64,000 bases of DNA from Calonectria ilicicola (Eukaryota; Ascomycota; Sordariomycetes; Hypocreales; Nectriaceae): assembly GCA_020809705.1 (NCBI GenBank), contig CP085825.1, positions 2,542,001 to 2,606,000 on the forward strand. The letters are read 5' to 3'. A program made the position numbers and the translations under genes. The first letter of the stretch is position 1. Every line of letters begins with the position of its first letter. The notes under the pieces are model-generated. The model made no database searches and had not been told where the DNA came from. It saw only the letters and a program-made list of their open reading frames with translations. This document shows, in pieces, positions 11,704 through 23,775 of this stretch.

Positions 11704-12112
11704 AAACAGGAGTTATCTAAAAGCAAGGCGTTGTTTGTCAAAATAGACACATCAATCCAGCTACAGTAGGCACATCAGCCTAGTTGGAATACATATATCG
11801 CTTTGTTGGTTTATTTACTTGCAACTACCTCATTTGCAATTATAAGCGCCAATGCAAACGTGCCCAATAAGGCGAGCTACTTGGCAGTACGTTGTTTCAG
11901 CAAACTCAAACTTAGAGAGATGCCCCGAAAGTCTCCCGGGTCGTTGCCGAGAACCTGCCAACGTACCAAAGCGAAATAGCAACGCTTATGCCCCCATCTC
12001 TGACATTTACAAAATTGAACAAACACTCTTAAGAGTGTGGGATATAGAAACGAAAAAAAAATATACACATTCAAATTTGGTGGTAAAATCGGACTAGGTG
12101 TCGCGACCAAAC
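11704..12112. other. Convergent 3' spacer
   Basis: About 410 bp between the converging aldolase and ArgRS-like genes. It should hold both 3' UTRs. An A-run lies at 12050-12061. No other feature seen. Confidence 0.5.
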
Positions 12113-14086
12113 TTAGGAACTCCATGGGGAGAGACCCAGCACCCCGAGCCCATTCTCCAGCACAACTCTAACGTTCTTATATAGAGCCATTCTTGCCTTT
12201 GTAGCTTCCTCTTTGCCGTTCCAGTCTTGTTCTTCATCATCGTCGAGCGAAATCATAAGCTGCTCCACGAGTCGATAAAGGTATGAAGTTGTAGTAACTG
12301 GCTCCAGAGTCTTCCAAGATGCTTGGACTGTACCTGGGAACTGTGCCATAATGCGGAGCAGCTCAATGTAATTCTCCCCCTCAAGATACGAGTAATCTAG
12401 TGTCTCATAATCGACATCTGCAGGTTCCAGGCCAAGGGTAGCCACGAGTCTCGCATAACAATTCTGGACCGTTGGCCCGCTCTCATAGTCAAATGAGGAC
12501 ATGCGCTTAGGATCACAGATGTACGATGTTGTGCGCTTGTGATTGAAGTCCTGAATAAACAGGCCAGAAATCGCCACGGATTCCACTGATTTTTCGGTTT
12601 GCGTTACATGAATCGTCTCGGCATTTTCATTTTCTTCCGTCATGCTCTGTTCCATGCCCTTGCGGCAGCCATCGAGGTAATCACTGAGCAAGTGAGAATC
12701 TTTGAGTCGATCGCCTAGATCAGTAATTTTGGCAAAGGAGATGTGTTGAATCTTTTCGGCAAGATCGCTGCGTCCCATAAGTTCAAGAGTCTTAATGACT
12801 CGTTGGAAGTGCATTTCTTGCTCCATAGCAACGACATAGATCATCTTGTCAAACTCGTGCTTCTTGTAGCGATCTAGTACGGCCGCTAGATCTCGTAAAA
12901 GATACGATGTTGTTCCGTTTCTATATCGTAAAAACGCAGTAGAAAGGCCCTTGGCATTGTGTTTTGAAAAGTCAATCATCCAGGAATTATCACTTTCCTC
13001 ATAGATGCCCTTCTCTTTCAGCGCCGCCTCAACCTCTCCAATGGATTCTGGACTGGCCTGTGACTCCCCAGAGTACTCATCAAACTCGATACCGAGCCGC
13101 GAATATGAATTTTTATAATCTTCCACAGTAGCGTCACGGAAACGCTGCCACAGAGCAACCGCTTCAGGGTCTTTATCCTCCATCTTTTTGAAGAACTCGT
13201 CCCTTTCGGCGTATAAGCCGCGCGACTCAATTTCGGCTGTATCCTTCCCTTCGGCTTTGGCGGCTTTGCATTCATCTAGTTCTGGCTGGAATAGCTCCTG
13301 AATTTTATTGTAGACGTCCAGCATATGCCGAAGCGGGGCTTTTTCAAACTCCTCCTCAGAGCCAAATCTTTGCCATCCAGCCGCAAGAAGACCAATTTGT
13401 TTGCCCCAATCACCTAAATAATTCATTTTTATAACGTCCCATCCCATGCCGGAATGGATGTTGGAAACATATGCACCGATAAGAGTGCTGCGCAGGTGTG
13501 ACACCTGAAATTCGTTTGCCATGTTGGGGGATGAGAATTCGACGATCACCTTTTTTCGGGGACCTTCAGGGGCATTAGCGTCAACTAGCCCGAGGGATGC
13601 GTCGTATCCATATCCCTTGTTCCGATCATGAACATAGGGTAGCAGCAGCCGGGGGAGTGTTTTGGGGGATGATAAGACTCGTAGATGGATGCCATCTGGA
13701 ACAGGGCACGCAAAGGGAGGGGATCTGGGTAGCTAATGATGAAGGACCTTTGTTAGCGAAAAGATGACTCCTTCACAACAAAAGTATGGCGATCGCACCC
13801 TGTGCGCCAGATCTGACACAAGATCCTTTGGCTGAACGTCCTTGAGTTTGAGCCTCGGCGAAACGATCACAAGGTCCCCCATTCCGGTCATGTTGGAGGG
13901 TTGGATCGCTTCGTAGGCTACCACCCTGTCGCAGTCGACCAGCTTTTGGAGTGTATCGGCGAGATATGCTTTAAAAATGTCTTGGGGATTGTGCACGATA
14001 TCCCCACCTGGAAACTCGGGGACTGGGGTATCCAGACCTGCCCTTCCAAGCAGGTCCTGGAGGCCATTGATAGTGCAAGTCGCCAT
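12113..14086 (-). CDS. Arginyl-tRNA synthetase paralogue with altered active-site motifs
   Basis: Exons 13799-14086 and 12113-13732 (66-nt intron, phase 0) give 635 aa, the usual length of fungal ArgRS. The N-terminal additive domain (MATCTINGLQDLLGRAG...), the KKVIVEFSSPN strand leading into the HIGH loop, the GDWGKQIG and YLLRDLAAVLDRY segments, and the C-terminal DALR anticodon-binding domain (about 480-635, with RMSSFDYESGP) are all present. The HIGH signature, normally HAGHLRST in this enzyme, reads QVSHLRST (172-175), so the first His and the Gly are lost. Where eukaryotic ArgRS has an MSTRKG version of KMSKS, this protein reads FAKITDLGDRLK (429-440). Both ATP-handling motifs are therefore changed in an otherwise full-length, open frame. 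Start: ATG 14086; the frame upstream offers only TTG. It may be a non-catalytic paralogue or pseudoenzyme; the ordinary ArgRS should lie elsewhere. Confidence 0.85.
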
Positions 14087-14919
14087 GGCCGGGACGGCGG
14101 CGATGGTGGTAACGGGCTTCGCCTGGTGCAGTGTAACACGCGGATTCAACTCGATCTTAGCTGCCTTTCAACCACCTCCCCTCACGGCAGAAATTTGAGG
14201 GCGTTCAACCCATAAGAGGACAACAGACATGCTGCCGCAATCGGGCACCAAGCGTCTGGTGAGCGAGGTATCGCGGAGCCTGATTGCAGGGCCACAGGCC
14301 TCGATTCGTGGGATAGAATAGCCATGCGGTTTTCAGTGTCGCCCATGCTGCGAGTATGCGTTGGCGATTGGCTGTGCCGGGCTGTGGTTGGAGGACAGTG
14401 AGGGGGCGATTGGCTAGTGCGGCCTCTTCAGTGAGGCGGGTCGGTAGCGACGTCAGACACCCCTAGACTATCGACAAGGTGTAGTTTGGTTGCACTTTCG
14501 GGCACCCACTCGTATAATCCTGTCCTCTCCTCTTCTCTCCTCTCCTCCCCCCCGCACGCCGGTATCATAACCCCCCCAGAATCAATGCCACGCACAAACA
14601 TGTGCTAACTCGATTGCTCGTAGTGTCAAGGCATGCGGGCTTATAGGACCTGCTGCGCTAGCTGCTGAATATCTGCATGCTGTTTCCAAGGCAGGGCGAG
14701 CACTGCATTAAGCTGCAGACGGGTGCCGTCCCTAGCTTGCCGTCGCCTCGCCGTCATGCAAGAGGTCACAAGCCGTATTGTTCTCGTGATCACTAGTCGG
14801 TGAGACTAAGGTGCCAATGCTGCTGTGCCTTGGTGCTGGTATCTGCGGACTGCCTTGGCTTTACTCCGGTCCTTGCCGCCGGCCCGTTTCCCCAGGTATG
14901 TGATACCAGGAAGCTGATT
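14087..14919. other. Intergenic; promoter of ArgRS-like gene
   Basis: About 830 bp between two minus-strand genes. A pyrimidine-rich CT/CCTCC run lies at 14521-14553. No coding motif was recognised. It contains the ArgRS-like promoter and the 3' flank of the next gene. Confidence 0.45.
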
Positions 14920-17054
14920 CTACCTTATGTAGAATGACACGGTGCAGATGACACAAACCACCATTGCCAAACCCAATAGAATGAAGGTAGTGCCATACGA
15001 CCGTGTTGCCGAGTGAACATGCCAAGTGTCTGTATTTTAGTCCGTATCTGTCCACAAAAAAATCCTTATCGTTGATGGACTTACAATTGATTTCATCAGC
15101 GGGGACGTATCTGTTTGTAACGATACGACGAGTGGTTGCATCATCGTATCGTTGCTGTTCATGTCAGTCAAGTTGGGTCTGGAAATTATAATCTGAGCCT
15201 GGACATGGCGTAAGCTACCTATATTTGGCGCTGCATTTACCTTTTCTCGGAAGCTTTCAAACAGTCGTGAAAACTGCTCGAGGCTGGTCTCGATTGTTTG
15301 GAGTTCAGTATGCTGATTGTGCAAGCTTATCAAAGACCTCGTCGCGAGAGCGTCAGCCTTGAGCGACATGAACATTGGTCCTTTGGGAATTCCATCCAGA
15401 TCTGCAATAGCCTGTCGATATAGAAATGATTCCAGTGCGATTCTTAGCGAAGATATGGAGGGGACTATCATGTCCAAGGCTCGAAGGCACTTGGTTGTCC
15501 ACATCATCGCGTCTTCGTACGAGAGAGGATAGGCGGAACCTGAGATGCGATTTGGAGACTGAGACATTGTTAGACTGTAGGCCACGCGTGCACTTATCCC
15601 TCCCAATGGCATGCAAATCTGCCCGGAGCTGAAACAGTCCGAAGTGGCAAAATACTTACATGTCTTCCAAGGCTAGCCCCGATCCATTGATGAATTTCCT
15701 TTTGATGTCCCACAATTGTCTCAAGCTGTCTTGCTAGGTATTGTAGGAAATATGTCCGCGGCGGGGGAGTTTTATGAGCTCGCAAAGTGGTTTCAAGTGT
15801 GATAGGGTCGACTTCTTCTCCGTCACTTGCTCCATCATACTCTACCTCGCCATCAGCGTCTAACCTGGGAGCCCCTCGCAAAGAGTCTTCATCCAGCAAA
15901 GCGGCCTCCCACTGGAAATCGCTTCTCCCCGTCAACATGAAGGAACAATTAGCTTCATGAAGGAATGCTGGTCGTAGAAAAGTTGGATCTTCTTCGCAGT
16001 TCGTGTCATCCAAGCGCCGTGGATTGAGGAATTCAAGATTGTCACGAGATCGAAATCTTTGCTTTCCTCGAATTTTTCTAGTGTCTTCTTGGTCCCCAAT
16101 ACATATGAAAAAATAGCGAAAATTGGCCAGCATAATGAAGCATTTGTTCCATGATTCCTTTCAGAGAATGTCAGAGCACGCTTCAAAATTGCCCCATGCC
16201 CACGAAAGTCCTTACATACCGAGACTTGAATCTTGATCTGTGGGACAGGCATCTCGACTATATAATTGGCGAGAAGCTCTCGGTATGCGTGTGCCTGGGA
16301 AGCCGTGGCAGTTTTGATTAAGCTTAGAAGATGGGCCCCATTGGCATAGTTGATGTAACTATAGAGCACGATCCAAAAGTTAGGCTACAAGTACGAAGGA
16401 GTTAGGAGCAGCTAAGCAAAATACCGACATTCGCCGTGGGGGATCAATTGAAGCAAGGCTTTCGGTATTCTCCTGGCGCCACTTTAACAGTGAACTTAGA
16501 CCATTCGATTTGACCTTGTCCCGAGGCGTTGTTCCGTTCTGCATCTTTGTTTGGTTAATTTTAAGCGTCAAAATCTCGTACAACTCTCTGGCAGAAAGAA
16601 CTCTTGGGTATTGGTGTGACCTGACTAGATTTGGTGGAGTCCAGTTCCGGTCTGAGACCCATGCCTTGGCTTCCTGTGGATGAGAGAGCGCCGGGGTTTC
16701 ACAGGGGTGTACAGGTGCAAAATCTTGGAGAAACAACTCAGCCCCTTGGCAGAAGCTCTCAAGTCGGGACACAATATATTCCCAGAATGGATCATACGGA
16801 TCTGGCAGGACGAAGAAACGTATATCGCTGACAGTCGGCTCATACTCGTAAGACTGCAGAAATGGTTTGTCCTCATGGGGGAGAGAAGCTTTTGGCGAAC
16901 TAAACACATGCCAGGCGTCAGAGCGAGATGCCGGTCCTTCGAGTGGTGCGGATAGAGTAGTCACTAGTCTTCGAAAAGGCTGGGGTCTTCGTGCCGTAAT
17001 CATTCCGGCTTGTTCATCATCTTCGTTTGTTTGCACCATTTTGCTGGGAGTCAT
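14920..17054 (-). CDS. Uncharacterised protein with C-terminal membrane anchor
   Basis: Five exons can be joined: 16425-17054, 16220-16384, 15660-16157, 15081-15558 and 14920-15029 (about 626 aa). I do not recognise the family. The N-terminal 200 residues are soluble; then come a Cys/aromatic-rich segment (ESWNKCFIMLANFRYFFICIG), an acidic loop (DGASDGEEVDP) and a long helical, coiled-coil-like stretch before a single hydrophobic C-terminal helix (TTFILLGLAMVVCVICTVSF). A helical region followed by a terminal membrane anchor recalls CorA-like fungal proteins, but no GMN signature is present. Intron 1 is only 40 nt, yet has a good CTAAC branch. The last junction is unsure: the strong GTAAGT donor (ending exon 4 at 15085) leads to a different C-terminus without the TM helix, while GTCCAT four bases later restores it. 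Start: ATG 17054. Confidence 0.6.
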
Positions 17055-18576
17055 CTAACAAGATGGCTAACTAGGTAGTCTGATCAGTTTTTAAGGAGTA
17101 ATCGGTGAAATTGCAGGCATCACCGTCATCGCCTGTAGGTTCAAAGATATTCAAAGCTGCTTTTTGAAACGTAATCAAAATGGAAACTTTTGCCATCCAA
17201 AAATCCTCCAAGTCCTCGCACCCTTCAAACGATAAGAAACCAACCGGCTTTTTTGGTCCTGGAGCGCCGAACGCCTGACGCTGCCGAAATCAAAGTTGAC
17301 ACCTTTTTTTTTTCTCGCCTCGAAGTTCCGGATCATCGAGCAGTGATTTTCTTTGTCCTGCAATTTGGACAGCGCTGTACGCCACAGTATGGGCACGGAT
17401 CAACGTTGATTTTCATGCCTCCATGTTCGCAATAGCACTAGGAGGAGGCCGTGAGTACATATATATATACGCAGGGGTTGCCGGTCCGGCATTTCATCAA
17501 TGGGCATACATACGCATATCCACACTAAAATGACTTTTTTGGCGGGCTTAGGGAGCTCATTGATGGGCGGCTGAACGAATGGTGGGGGTGGTGGTGCTAA
17601 GTGATGTCAGCCGTGCGAACATGACCATGAGACTCGAAGGGTGCCGAGGAGGCGGCGGAGAGGCAAACCTGTGATATCCTCGATCTCGGGGCAGGGTTCT
17701 GCTAGTGAATCGGAATCAACCCCGCGAAAGTAAGTCCGGCGATCATGGGATTGGCTCAATGTCGGCTCCGAGTCTTCCAGCATCATTCAAACAAAGGAGC
17801 TGGAGGGGCATGCCACCAGTCAGTCCCCCAATCTGCACCGCAAAATCCAGAGAGAGCCACACACACCTGCTCTTGATCGCAACGGTATTCTGGTCCGCCT
17901 GACCTGTTATCCCGGTCGGTCCCGTGCCGTCCTTTGACAACGAATCGTAGGGGAAAGGCAATCCGACGAGGCATACGAGGCATCCAGCCCAAGGTATCTC
18001 ACACACTCCAGGTGAATTTTGCCTAGGAGGATTAGATGTGCGAACTGCGGATAGAAATGGTGTGGTTCGCCAGGCCCAAGAGGGCTGGCAAGGTTTGGCA
18101 TAGTTTGGATAATAAAGGCCGGAGAGAATACGGTGAGCAGAGGGGGCTGGTTTGCTGGCTCGCTGTGGGAAATAGTTGCATGCACAGATGGAGTGTGCAT
18201 TGGTTAAGCAGGGAATGGATTTTTGGTGTTAGTGGTAAGACAGCATGCGTGTCACCCTCGCGGATGCGGAGGGACCATGACGGTGACCTTTTTTTGTTGC
18301 GTTAATGGCATGCTGGATGCATCGGCCGGTGAGTAGTTACAACCCAATGACACGACAGCCCCAACAAATGACCAGTATGCTGCTGTATTCAAATTGGCCC
18401 CCCTCCCCGGCCACTTTCATCAACTTGACTAGTGACTGGGACCAGGCCCAGTTCCAAGTCAAGGTCTAGGTCCCGCAAGTCACCACCCCTGGCCTTCCTG
18501 CGGCCGGCTGGATCAAATGGCGGACCCCCCGTTGAGAAGAAACTTGGCTCAAAAAGGGTTGAGAATAAAGACATTG

Positions 18577-18578
<2 letters not shown>

Positions 18579-18620
<42 letters not shown>

Positions 18621-18622
18621 CG
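18579..18622. repeat. Dinucleotide tract (TG)17(CG)5
   Basis: Seventeen TG units are followed directly by five CG units, an uninterrupted 44-bp alternating purine-pyrimidine run. Such sequence is a known Z-DNA former and a hypermutable microsatellite. It lies in the middle of the gene-poor region. Confidence 0.95.
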
Positions 18623-19600
18623 GGTGTGGTGACCGGAGGGCAAAAATGACATCTGGCCCCCACACCTGATGGCCTTGAATGAAGCTGAGCCGCAAGTGTT
18701 CGAAAACGCGGTCAAACCCAACAGACAGTTGAAGTAAAATACGGCACGGTCCGCAGCTCAATTGGATTGAAAGAAGGGCTGTGGTGGGCGGAGACGGGTC
18801 CTGTCCTGTCCTGTCATGCGGGGGGACCTCGCTCATGGGAATCCAGCTTGCTGCAGCGTGACCGGAGCAGTACCCAGTTTACCGCTTCCAGCTTGACCGA
18901 GTGCAATGATGTGCGCAACCGGCCCCGGTCGGTCAGGACACGAACGCGCCAGGTCGGCAGATGGTATGGCCTAAACCATGTACTCCGTATCATGATGGCT
19001 TGTAGGTAGATCGGTGGGGCCGATGTGCGGCGCCAGAGCCATGGGTACAGCAACCGCTACTCCTTACATGAAGCTAAAAGAGGCTGAAAACAACGTCTTG
19101 ATTATGTCTTTTTTTGTCCTGACCCGAGGGTGGTGAAACGGCGTCCGGGGAGGGTCCCGCTGCCGTAGCTTGCATTGGGGCGGCCCTGGAAACCCCGGTG
19201 GTGTGCCACGACATGTGTGTTGTCTGCTTCCACCCAGGGTGGGACATGGATTCATGGATTCAAGCATCCCGACTCCGCTGCTGACAAGCCGTAATCACCT
19301 TTCACACTTCGCTTTCGTTATCCGATCGGGCACAACCCGGAGAAATACCGCGCTCGTCCATTATAAAACCCCCGTCCCTTCTTCTCCTGACCGACCTTCA
19401 TACCGGCGACAGACTCCCTGATACATGCAGCACCTCGCTACCGCTGCTATGGCTCACAGTAAAACACCAGGCTGGAACAATGCAAGCAGACCAAGACTCA
19501 CCGGGACACGGCATCGCCGAAATACACACGACCAGCAGATCTTCAAACGTGTGGTCAACGCCACTTGAGGCCCCTTTCATTTGGCCATTCCCGGCAGATG

Positions 19601-19627
19601 AATTGATTGATTGATTGACTGATTGAA
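19601..19627. repeat. GATT tetranucleotide repeat, imperfect
   Basis: Six or so tandem GATT-type units with one substitution (GATTGATTGATTGACTGATT). A short microsatellite with no evident function. Confidence 0.75.
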
Positions 19628-20453
19628 TGAATCCACTCGCAACTTTCCCCTAACTAGGTTGACGTTGTCCAACCCCAGCATGGGGGAGAACGTGGGATAG
19701 ACTGAACTAGGCCTTCCTTAACCCTTGCGACCCCCATGCCCCTCCTGTTCAAGTGAAACCGTGCGAGGTGACTAGACTTCTTAGAATCCTACATATCAGA
19801 ACCAAGACTGCTCTCACAATGACGATCATGTGGCATTCATTGGTAGTGCCCTACAGCCTGCAGACGCAAAATTACGCCATGGCCTGCATGTCTCTTCAGT
19901 GCGTCACAACGACTACCCCGAATTTGAGCTTAGATCTAGGTACGAAAAATGCCAGCGTGCTTTTGCCGAACCCTCACTTGCATCAACGAAGCTGGACCTT
20001 GCAGCCCGCAATAGTACTTCCCGTGTCATATGAGCATCTCTGGTCGTGCCATCCTTACCCCGACAGCCGCCACGTCAGACACACCGCCAGGCCTCAAACT
20101 ATGGCGCTACATTGTTGCGAGACTTTTTTTTTTTTCAATTCTCTCTATCTTTGCGAAACTTAATTTTTTCTGGCACTAGATATCTCTAACGACATCAACT
20201 GACAACGTACATGGCTCCAAAGAGATAGGTCTTTGGATGCTGATTCGGCAAGGGTTCACGCGAGTGTGCAACAGCCTGGATGGACTCCCACTCCCTGAAC
20301 AACAAATGTCTCAGTCATATAGGGCCTCAACGAAAATAGCACGTATTGAACAAGGCGTGCGGCTCTTCCTGCCGTCTATATAGCGGAACTCGCGGTTGAA
20401 CGCCCGCCAAAAAAAAATTGATGTCAACTTAGTATCTTACTAATACTCTAGCC

Positions 20454-23132
20454 TTATTGTTCCAAGTTCCCCATTGAATTCATTATAACCGCACCCCAGT
20501 CCAAGTATCCATCGAACCATAGTGACGGATCAACTCCCTGTAATATCTCGCTTGTCCACGGCATGTTAGCATTCCAGTTAGTTCCATGTAACGGATCGGC
20601 GGTCGGCATTTCGCCGTTCTGGACAAAGGGCTCAGACGCCCCCATCACGGGGTTTCCAGTGTCGGCGTTTGCGCCTTCGTACACCTGAGTGTCTCGGTCG
20701 TCCTCATCTCTAATCTTGAGAGCTTCTGTCCGAGCGGCCACGATTTCGGCCCATCGTTCGAGCTTTGCCCGCGTGATGCGAACTTTGACGGCGCTCATGC
20801 TCCAGATCGTGTGGTCTGATGCACCCTCTTCCGTAGGACTAGTCTGCAAAGTTGCATTAGCCTGCTCGAATTTTGTGCAAATATCTGTGAGGATCCCCAA
20901 AACATCAAGGCTGAGTTCCGGCTGGTTCTGAATCTGCGAACGAAGAGCTGCCACGGCACCAGGCAACCTTGGGTCCGTCCCCTCACGCAGGACGATCTGA
21001 CTGCATTCTTGCGGATCATTCTCATGAATACTTGGGCTTGAACCCGATGGTGTGGGCTTTGCTGAGCCAGTGCTCGCTGCACGATCCGAGTCATTTCTGC
21101 CCAGGCTCTCGTTCGGTATGTTGGCGCTAGGATCAGCCGGAAATGGCGTACGGGGGCCATTCAGAGTGATTGGAGCAGTGAATTTGGCCCAACGCCCAAG
21201 CATCACGACTCCATAAACTAGTTGGGCAGCAATTGCGGTTGTTTGGCGGTAATACTCAGATACGGGTATATTGAGCCAATTGTCCCAGAATCGCTTCAGT
21301 GCATTTCTAGAGTGGTAGAAGATGTCGAGGGCAGACGCAGCTCCTATGGTTGGGGAATTCAACGACTCTGATATCGAAATGATTTTGGGTGTGTCAAGGA
21401 TTGGGGGCTCGTATAGGCGAAGAGTTGCTACATCGAGAAAAGAATTGATAATTCCTAGAAAAAAGTGAGCAAGAATGATAGGCTCGTACTACTCAGTGAT
21501 ACCTACCATCATTTTTCAAATTTTGCGGAAGGTTGTCTCGAATGCGATCAAGTTCCTTCTGAAACGCAGAAACATACGCCGACATGGGGGCGGTTGGAAA
21601 ACCAAACACATCCTCTGTGGGGTTGTCCGTCGAGTTGAGTTCAGAGATGCGTTCGGTCAGGTGCTGAATCCGGACCAATAGGACCAGATTGACATCAGTG
21701 TCGTACTCCTTTTCATTTTCAAGAAACCCCAGACATTCCTGCATGTATTTTGTATACCTCATGGACTCGATCCTCGAAAATCCAAGAGACATTCTAACTC
21801 ACGTTAGCCATGACATCAAGGCGAGGGCAAAATGTGGACATCTTACGCTGATGATAGGAACCATACCCCAAGCAGTGCTCTCCTCTCCTCATTAGTCCTC
21901 TGCTCTGGATAAAACGGCTTCACTACCATGAGGTTGGTTCGCTCTACGATGCTTGGACTGCGATGTAGCCCCAATTCTCCGACCAATGTTACCGCCAAGG
22001 CAATCAGGTTGTTTAATTGGGCATGCATGAAGCAGTGGTATTGATACCATGTAGCTATCACAATGATGCCCAACAAAAGATCCAGCGACCTTTCTGATTG
22101 AATCAACATGTGTTCTGCAATATGGCGTATGAGATAATACATCTGGGCCCGCATCGACCTGAGGCTTCTGAACGATGTAACCATGCGGATGGACGACATG
22201 AGAAACGGCCTAGTTGATTTCAGCTTGGCAGCGGATATATTGCGAGGTATCACCACAAATGGATGAAGCACCTGCAACTCATTCCGGTAGATGTTCAGCA
22301 GTTCATCATCTGTCCCTGGTGGTGCAGGTGCGTCCCCACTTGCTGGCCGGCATATACATGTTGGCGGAGCATGACAATTGTACGTTTGAGGGATGGCCCA
22401 AGGGTTGTTACTGGGTGCAAACGCATCATCAGGCGCTTTTAGGGGCTTCTGCTGGTCAGAGAATGCAGGATCTGCTTCTGTGGGGATGCAAGTGGTGTCT
22501 AAAGCAAGATCCGCGTTTGTCAACCCTCCAGAAGCTTTGAGAAGATTTACGAGGCCATTCAACCTCTGTTCAATTTGAGCGGTTCTCCTGTTTTCCACGG
22601 TCAGCCAAATTCTTGTTGTGTAGTTGAAACTTCCAAGCCAGTCTCATGACACCCCCCTGCGACGTTGCATGGGTTGACGGCCTCACAAGCGGAAGTGGCC
22701 CGATGGAACGTGGACAAGTAAGACAGCACACTCACGAGGGCTTTGGCTGTCTCTTTTTTCGTGGACGATGGACTTGCTCTGTACAATTCTTGACAAGTCT
22801 CTCACACCTGGTGTCGTTAGATCATTTCTACCATGTAGTGGGACGCCATCGGAAATGTGATGAGACGCTTTCTTGGCTGCCAGCCACTTACATAACGAAG
22901 CTCTGGGCTTCGCATGCGTGGGGGGGAACAAGACATGTCATCTGCCAGGGGGTTGCAATATCCAGCGTCTCATCAAAAACCTCAACGACAATCCTCCATC
23001 GTACGCCTACCTGTCACACTTGGCTCCCGGGGCCGTGTTGGACTTTATGCATTTGGCCTTGGCTATCGAGCACTGCTGACAGGCAGCGCCCCATTTGGCT
23101 GTTGCCGGTTTCGGCCGTTCGGCAGTTGACAT
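20454..23132 (-). CDS. Zn(II)2Cys6 fungal transcription factor
   Basis: Five exons join in frame (23011-23132, 22736-22807, 21847-22587, 21507-21793, 20454-21454) to give 740 aa. The binuclear zinc cluster is split across introns 1 and 2: Cys18, 21, 28, 39, 42 and 49, followed by the basic linker EQVHRPRKKRQPKPSRTA and a short coiled-coil QIEQRLNGLVNLL. The middle region (about 150-400, with LIALAVTLVGELGLHRSP and ERRALLGVWFLSS) is the fungal-specific transcription-factor domain. The C-terminal third is low in conservation and partly disordered, and ends MNSMGNLEQ. It binds CGG-type sites by family analogy; targets cannot be told. Introns 1 (203 nt) and 2 (148 nt) are long for this window. 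ATG 23132 is the first Met before the cluster; upstream in-frame codons offer only TTG. No metabolic cluster adjoins it. Confidence 0.85.
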
Positions 23133-23775
23133 GATGGACTGGAACACGGCCGGATTGGGAAAATGGGACGAAGACGCATGGAAACGGGGCCCGAAGAAGA
23201 AGAAGAACTCCAACGGACTTTTAATGATGAAGCCGTTCAGATTTCCTTAAAGATTCTGGTGTCGAGAGTGGTTGCTAAACCGGACTTTATGAAAAACCCC
23301 GTTCGTAATATTAAAGTGGGCCCATTATCAGGGATTCGCGACCTGATTGGCTATGCCAGCCAAAGGATCGAGGTTGAGACGCGCCTCTTCAGGTGGCTCT
23401 GCCACAGTCGGAGTGTTTGATGCATACAAAAACGCCGTGTACAATATCAAGGCGCCCGCAAACCTAATGAGATTATACGCTTTGACTGGAGTGTCACCAT
23501 CTAACTAGGAGATGCGAGATGACGTAAAAACAAGGATGGCGACATTATCATACGGTAAAAGAAATATGTGAATTGTGCACTCTAACAAAAGCAGCCTCTG
23601 TTACTAAGGCACCTAATACAAGCTCCTTGCCAAATGACGCCCGTATATCAATACACCATTATGGTACATGTCGCCCTGGGGGCGTTGTGGTACCAGGAAC
23701 CCGCCAGCCGACCTATACGCTTCCAACCTAACCATCCTCCCAAACGTCCGTCGCGAACTTTGTTGCTCAGTCATT
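23133..23775. other. Intergenic; no gene seen
   Basis: About 640 bp containing the transcription-factor promoter and the 3' flank of the Vps3844-like gene. Frames are short. Nothing else was recognised. Confidence 0.45.

Larger units (their letters stand above)
17055..20453. other. 3.4-kb gene-poor region
   Basis: This is the longest stretch without a gene I can support. Frames are short and partly made by simple repeats. Notable contents: a (TG)17(CG)5 tract at 18579-18622, a TCCTG triplication near 18797, GATT repeats at 19601-19627, and a TATAAAA-like box at 19361-19367 followed by a 49-codon ATG frame from 19425 with no recognisable product. No transposon remnant was recognised. It also holds the promoter of the preceding minus-strand gene. 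Confidence 0.45.

Noticed and set aside
18389..18836. Thr-His and Val-Cys repeat frames
   Set aside because: They are translations of the TG/CG microsatellite.
17055..20453. Decayed transposon in the gene-poor region
   Set aside because: I saw no terminal repeats, target-site duplications or transposase/reverse-transcriptase motifs, and base composition is not uniformly AT-rich as heavy RIP would give.
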